DNA of 64,000 nt from Pseudomonas sp. VD-NE ins (GTDB lineage: Bacteria > Pseudomonadota > Gammaproteobacteria > Pseudomonadales > Pseudomonadaceae), in the NCBI RefSeq assembly GCF_031882575.1, contig NZ_CP134772.1:4297001-4361000 (forward strand), read 5' to 3'. Of the stretch, positions 60,267-64,000 are shown piece after piece. The position numbers and the translations under genes were made by a program. Position 1 is the stretch's first letter. Every line of letters begins with the position of its first letter. The notes beneath the pieces are model-generated. The model ran no database searches. It saw only the letters and a program-made list of their open reading frames with translations, and was not told the origin of the DNA.

Positions 60267-61673
60267 TCAATCATTAATAAGGCTATCCAGCCACGCGTAT
60301 TCGATTTTGTTGTGGTACCACGTTTGCAGGCTTTTGGCCGCAAAAATAAGGCTGTCGGCATTGTTCGCAGCCATGCGCGCGCGCAGTTGCGAATCGGCAT
60401 TGAATAGCCTGACCGCTTCATCAAGATCCAGATCATCGGGGATTCCCAGATAATCGCTGACACCGATCAGGAAGCTGTCGTGGTTGTCAGTGGTGGCTTT
60501 CAAGTAATCGACCGTTAACCCACCGCGCATGATCGCGTCGGAAATGCCACGCTCCGGGACGTCGTAAACAGTCCGCGAGTCCGAGTTCAGCAAAGCCCGC
60601 TGACTTCCGTGCAGATAGAAAAAATCGGCAGCGTTCGCCCCGATGGACTTGAATCGATCGACTCTGTTGGTGTGCAACATTTCATGGCCGAACGACATGC
60701 TCAACAGCCCACTCTTCATGAACTTGCGGTTGATGAAGAACCGGCCATGAAAATCGCTTTTGTACATCCAGGCGGTGGTCTGGTTGTCAATGTCGACCCC
60801 GATGAATTTATCCCCGCCCCAGACACCTTGATACTCCCTGGAAAGCGCCAGGCCGCGCGCGACTGAATCAGCGAATTGCGCGGCAACGATTCGGTGGTCA
60901 GCGCCAAAAAAACTTTCGTAAACCGTATCGGCGTCTGGCAGCTTCATGGCGATGACGTCGTTGGCATCAGAGAACACGGTTTCGACCACTCGCAACTCCG
61001 AACGAATGAGTTCGGCCTGAATGGGCGAAAACTGAGTCAACCCACGCGCAACCAGAGCAGCTTCCGTTAACGTGTCGCGCTCGATCGAGTCGTCGTTACC
61101 ATCATGCACACGGTGTTTTTCAGTCGAATCATTTCTGATACCGCGAATCAGCTCATCAATATCGATATGAATGACGTCACCCTTGTCAGGGGACGATTGA
61201 GCAACTTCAGGTTTCCATATCCTGTTTTGCGGATCAAAGGCCAGCACCGGCCCCGAAGCGGTCCGTTCGGACACCAATGTCGCCCGATACTCGCCGGTTG
61301 TTGCGGTTTGCCGAACCAGAGCGATCTCGCCCGCGGCGATATCTACGTACAGGCGATCCTTGATGACCCTGAAGCCCTGTGCATTGGCCGCAGGCAAGCT
61401 GTCGGGCGCTTTCAAGCGATAGTCTTCAAGTGACAGGACCCCGGAACGAATCGGCAAAACCTCGGCAGACTGCACTGAAGAAGGCCTGACACGGGCAAGC
61501 GATAGGTCCGGTTGAATGGCAGCAGTCTCCCGCGCCTGATTCTCATCAAGGTGAGAACTCTTCCAGGCTGGCCCGTCGTCGGAGGGTACGCGGCCTCTTT
61601 TACGACTCGGGCCTGGGTCTACCGGTCCGCGGCCGGGCGACGAGGAGGTGGCGGTTTTACGAGCAATGACCAT
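60267..61673 (-). CDS. Predicted effector with HEMLH zinc-metallopeptidase motif
   Basis: A 468-residue protein with no signal peptide. Residues 1-75 are low-complexity, Ser/Pro/Arg-rich and likely disordered. Residues 80-160 (DSLPAANAQGFRVIKDRLYV, VLAFDPQNRIWKPE) resemble the beta-rich segments repeated in large Pseudomonas dermonecrotic-toxin-like (DUF6543) proteins. Residues 200-468 form a helical domain with the zinc motif SFGHEMLHTNR (His330, Glu331, His334), similar to single-domain effector peptidases of the M91/NleD kind. The exported route, if any, is unknown; no chaperone or immunity gene is adjacent. AAGGA precedes the ATG. Similar motifs could be chance, but context GHEMLH within a helix is convincing. 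Confidence 0.7.
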   Translation of the reverse strand: MVIARKTATSSSPGRGPVDPGPSRKRGRVPSDDGPAWKSSHLDENQARETAAIQPDLSLARVRPSSVQSAEVLPIRSGVLSLEDYRLKAPDSLPAANAQGFRVIKDRLYVDIAAGEIALVRQTATTGEYRATLVSERTASGPVLAFDPQNRIWKPEVAQSSPDKGDVIHIDIDELIRGIRNDSTEKHRVHDGNDDSIERDTLTEAALVARGLTQFSPIQAELIRSELRVVETVFSDANDVIAMKLPDADTVYESFFGADHRIVAAQFADSVARGLALSREYQGVWGGDKFIGVDIDNQTTAWMYKSDFHGRFFINRKFMKSGLLSMSFGHEMLHTNRVDRFKSIGANAADFFYLHGSQRALLNSDSRTVYDVPERGISDAIMRGGLTVDYLKATTDNHDSFLIGVSDYLGIPDDLDLDEAVRLFNADSQLRARMAANNADSLIFAAKSLQTWYHNKIEYAWLDSLIND

Positions 61674-62077
61674 GAAAATCCTTATTCAAGAAAAGTTGCC
61701 AGACGAAAAGCCGGGCAGACATCGCGATATTCGCTTATCGCATATGCGCCATTGCAGTCGATTAAAAATCGCCAGGTGCGGTACATATGTATTGCACATA
61801 CGTGAGCGTTTTATGCGTTCTTCTGGATCAGGATCAAAAGGTCTATAGCCGCTTCGAACCGTAACATCCTGTCGCTAACCTGTGCCCAAGCCGTTGAAGT
61901 TTGCCGCTAAAGTGCCACGCACTCGCATGGATCGAACCAAATCGGCCTCAGGGGACTCTGAGCTATGCCTTTATTGCAAAGGAAGCCGTTCGTGACAGGG
62001 AAAACACCCGGTGCTGGGAGCCCGCGGTGTAAAGGTTTGTCAGCCTTAACCGAATTTGCTGAAGAACCTTTTATTTC
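61674..62077. other. Divergent intergenic region, no gene seen
   Basis: 404 bases between the effector and the phosphatase. The part 61680-61870 is AT-rich with small palindromes (GCGCATATGCG-like near 61740 and ATGTATTGCACATACG near 61788), a likely promoter region. No GGAACC-N16-CCAC hrp box was found on either strand. Confidence 0.5.
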
Positions 62078-62752
62078 ATGACGAACCTTATGCGTTTCGC
62101 CAAACGTTTCAAACATCGCGCGTATGTGGCCCTGCCTTCCCTGCTGGCCGTCAGCGCACTGTTCCTGTCGCTTGAGTCCAGCGAAAGCCGCGCACAACCG
62201 GTGGACGGCACCCAGACGCTGGTGTTCCTGCGCCACGCGGAAAAACCCGAGGGCGGTCTCGGTCAGCTCAACTGTCAGGGCCTGAACCGCGCGATCGATC
62301 TGTCGACCCTGCTGCCGGATAAATTCGGCAAGGCCGATTACGTGTTCGCCGCCAATCCGACGCGCAATGTCGAGGAAGGTGAGCTGGACAACTCCTACAG
62401 CTACATTCGTCCACTGATGACCATCAGCCCTGCCGCGATCAAACTCGGTCTGCCGGTGAACATCGAGTTCTCGGCCAACGACACCAGCGATCTGGCCCGC
62501 GAACTGCTGGAAGACAAGTATCACAACTCGACGATCTACACCGCTTGGTCCCATGGCTATCTGCCGGAGTTGATCAACAAGGTGGCGGGCAAAGCAGTCG
62601 GCGAAAAACAGAACATCACCGACGACTGGGCGGGCAACGATTTTGACTCGCTGTACGTGCTGACCCTGACCTGGCACAACGGCAAGGCCAGCCTGCAGAG
62701 CCACAGCTACAAGCAGGGGCTGGATCATGGCAAGGAAACCTGCCCGACCTGA
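62078..62752 (+). CDS. Exported histidine phosphatase superfamily protein
   Basis: A 224-residue protein with an N-terminal hydrophobic signal (LPSLLAVSALFLSLESSESR, cleavage near SRA/QP). The histidine-phosphatase motif is LVFLRHAEKPEGG, where the first His is the phospho-acceptor; the second catalytic His is probably in YTAWSHGYLPEL. It is likely periplasmic. Substrate unknown. ATG 62090 is an alternative start. Confidence 0.82.
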   Translation: MTNLMRFAKRFKHRAYVALPSLLAVSALFLSLESSESRAQPVDGTQTLVFLRHAEKPEGGLGQLNCQGLNRAIDLSTLLPDKFGKADYVFAANPTRNVEEGELDNSYSYIRPLMTISPAAIKLGLPVNIEFSANDTSDLARELLEDKYHNSTIYTAWSHGYLPELINKVAGKAVGEKQNITDDWAGNDFDSLYVLTLTWHNGKASLQSHSYKQGLDHGKETCPT

Positions 62753-62774
62753 GTCATCTTCTGTCTGAACCGGC

Positions 62775-62857
62775 CCCATCGCTGGCAAGCCAGCTCCCAC
62801 AGGTTTTGTGTACAACGACAATCACTGTGGGAGCTGGCCTGCCAGCGATGAGGCCAG
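62775..62857. repeat. REP inverted pair
   Basis: Inverted copies of CATCGCTGGCAAGCCAGCTC and a one-base variant of its complement (CCTGCC instead of CTTGCC) between convergent genes. Confidence 0.9.
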
Positions 62858-62868
62858 CAAAAGCACTA

Positions 62869-63972
62869 TCAAACCTTCTGATTCATCCGCTCACGCAGAT
62901 ACTCCAGCACCGCCCAACGCTCCCCGGCGAACTCGATCCGCCCGCCCTTCTTCTCGCGCTGAAACACATACATCGGGTCGTAATACTCACACAGCAACCC
63001 TTCGATCCAGCCGCGATGCAAATCCACCGCGCCGCTGCGCCCCTGCTCCGCCAAGGCGTCCTCCATCAAAACCAGCATCCGTCGATGGCGCTCGCCACCC
63101 AGCCGCTTCTGCACGTTGTTCAGACTTTCCAACAGGCGTTCAGAGAACAAAGTAAAGCCATCTTCACCGTGCACCGCAGCAAATTCTGCCGACAGATCCA
63201 CCACGTAATCACGCAGGATGCGCTCGACGCGATCGTCAAAACTGTCTTCCAGCCAGACCATCGGATACTGCTGCATGCCCTGATACAACGGCAGTGGCAA
63301 GGCGCAACTGCCAACCACCCGACTCTCGTCCTCCAGCACAAACTGCGCGATCCCCGCATCGCGTTTCTTGAGGATGTCGATGGCCAGGCGGTTTTCAAAA
63401 TCGATGTTCGACGGCTGCCCGGTGGCACGCTTGCCAAAGCTGGAGCCGCGATGGTTGGCGTGGCCCTCCAGGTCCAGACCATTGCGCAACTGCACCAGCA
63501 CTTCGGTCTTGCCGGTGCCGGTCATGCCGCCCAGCAAAACGAAATCACACTGGGCGATGGCCTGTTCAAGGGTATCGATGAGGAAGTTGCGCATCGCCTT
63601 GTAACCGCCAGCAACACGTGGATAGTCGATACCCGCCTCGTCACGCAGCCATTGCTGGGTGATCTGCGAGCGCAGGCCGCCACGAAAACAATAGAGATAA
63701 CCCTCAGGATGGGCGCGGGCAAAATCGGCCCAGGTCTGGATGCGCTCGGCTTTCACCGTGCCCGAGACCAATTGATGGCCCAACTCGATGGCGGCCTGCT
63801 GCCCGTGCTGTTTGTAGCAGGTACCGATCTTCTGCCGTTCGACATCATTCATCAGCGGCAGGTTGATCACGCCGGGGAACGCGCCCTTGTGAAACTCGAC
63901 CGGCGCACGGGCATCCATCAGCGGCCGGTCGTTGAGGAAAATGTCTCGGTAGTCAGTGCAGTCGCGGAGCAT
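62869..63972 (-). CDS. mnmH: tRNA 2-selenouridine synthase (MnmH/SelU)
   Basis: A 367-residue protein that replaces sulfur by selenium at wobble 2-thiouridine of tRNA (Lys, Glu, Gln). The N-terminal rhodanese domain carries the catalytic Cys95 in [12 protein letters not shown]; the P-loop domain has [14 protein letters not shown] (about 147-159). GAGGTG precedes ATG 63972. The selenophosphate synthetase gene selD often lies immediately upstream, which here would be just outside the window. Confidence 0.95.
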   Translation of the reverse strand: MLRDCTDYRDIFLNDRPLMDARAPVEFHKGAFPGVINLPLMNDVERQKIGTCYKQHGQQAAIELGHQLVSGTVKAERIQTWADFARAHPEGYLYCFRGGLRSQITQQWLRDEAGIDYPRVAGGYKAMRNFLIDTLEQAIAQCDFVLLGGMTGTGKTEVLVQLRNGLDLEGHANHRGSSFGKRATGQPSNIDFENRLAIDILKKRDAGIAQFVLEDESRVVGSCALPLPLYQGMQQYPMVWLEDSFDDRVERILRDYVVDLSAEFAAVHGEDGFTLFSERLLESLNNVQKRLGGERHRRMLVLMEDALAEQGRSGAVDLHRGWIEGLLCEYYDPMYVFQREKKGGRIEFAGERWAVLEYLRERMNQKV

Positions 63973-64000
63973 CAAATCACCTCGACTGCGTTCGTCTGTC

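Noticed and set aside
61674..61870. hrp box upstream of the HEMLH effector
   Set aside because: No GGAACC-N15/16-CCAC match seen on the minus strand, so T3SS control is not supported.

Overview
The window is a stretch of a chromosome from a Pseudomonas of the fluorescens group. The evidence is the gene content (divergent ampR/ampC, a polB-type DNA polymerase II, DUF6124 and DUF1615 proteins, an mnmH-type gene), the GC-rich codon use, and at least seventeen inverted pairs of the REP-type palindromes typical of this group (cores such as GGGAGCTGGCTTGCCAGCGA, GGGAGCGAGCCTGCTCGCG and AGGAGCTGCCGCAGGCT). No rRNA, tRNA, CRISPR array, IS transposase or prophage was found.

Layout. 1-5 kb: partial AI-2E-family permease, exported cysteine hydrolase, U32 tRNA-hydroxylation protein, LysR regulator divergent from a DMT permease. 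5.4-9.6 kb: D-glucarate module (FadR-type regulator, MFS permease, glucarate dehydratase) with three candidate TTGT-N3-ACAA-type operators. 9.7-12 kb: ampR/ampC. 12-14.3 kb: two small Pseudomonas-specific genes, a large palindrome and an orphan, apparently C-terminally short AAA ATPase. 14.4-20.8 kb: housekeeping and transport genes and an exported aldose epimerase. 20.8-32.9 kb: type VI secretion accessory locus, all on the minus strand, reading hcp, vgrG, rhs, immunity, a headless second toxin tip with its presumed immunity gene, three more small putative immunity genes, and a stand-alone PAAR protein. Its 3' part (21.6-24.8 kb) is AT-rich and punctuated by related hairpins. A candidate sigma-54 promoter and three copies of a dyad lie upstream of hcp. 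33-38 kb: aldo/keto reductase, DUF1810, polB, CBS protein, GST.

39.2-49.9 kb: a uniformly oriented import locus with its own TonB-ExbB-ExbD motor, a TonB-dependent receptor and a complete Yej-type peptide ABC importer, so both membranes are covered by one cluster. The final ATPase gene reads through a whole REP pair. 50-52.6 kb: DUF3455 protein, ECF sigma/anti-sigma pair and an exported protein made of nine 13-residue repeats. 52.6-58.1 kb: DUF1615 lipoprotein, Fur-linked siderophore receptor, FAD monooxygenase. 58.2-64 kb: an enterobacterial-like zinc-type hemB, GST, a predicted effector with an HEMLH metallopeptidase motif, a periplasmic histidine phosphatase and mnmH.

The most promising places for undescribed biology are the Rhs tip island with its hairpin punctuation, the HEMLH protein, the dedicated TonB/Yej import locus and the ECF-linked 13-residue repeat protein. 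All functional statements are from reading the sequence; no database search was possible.
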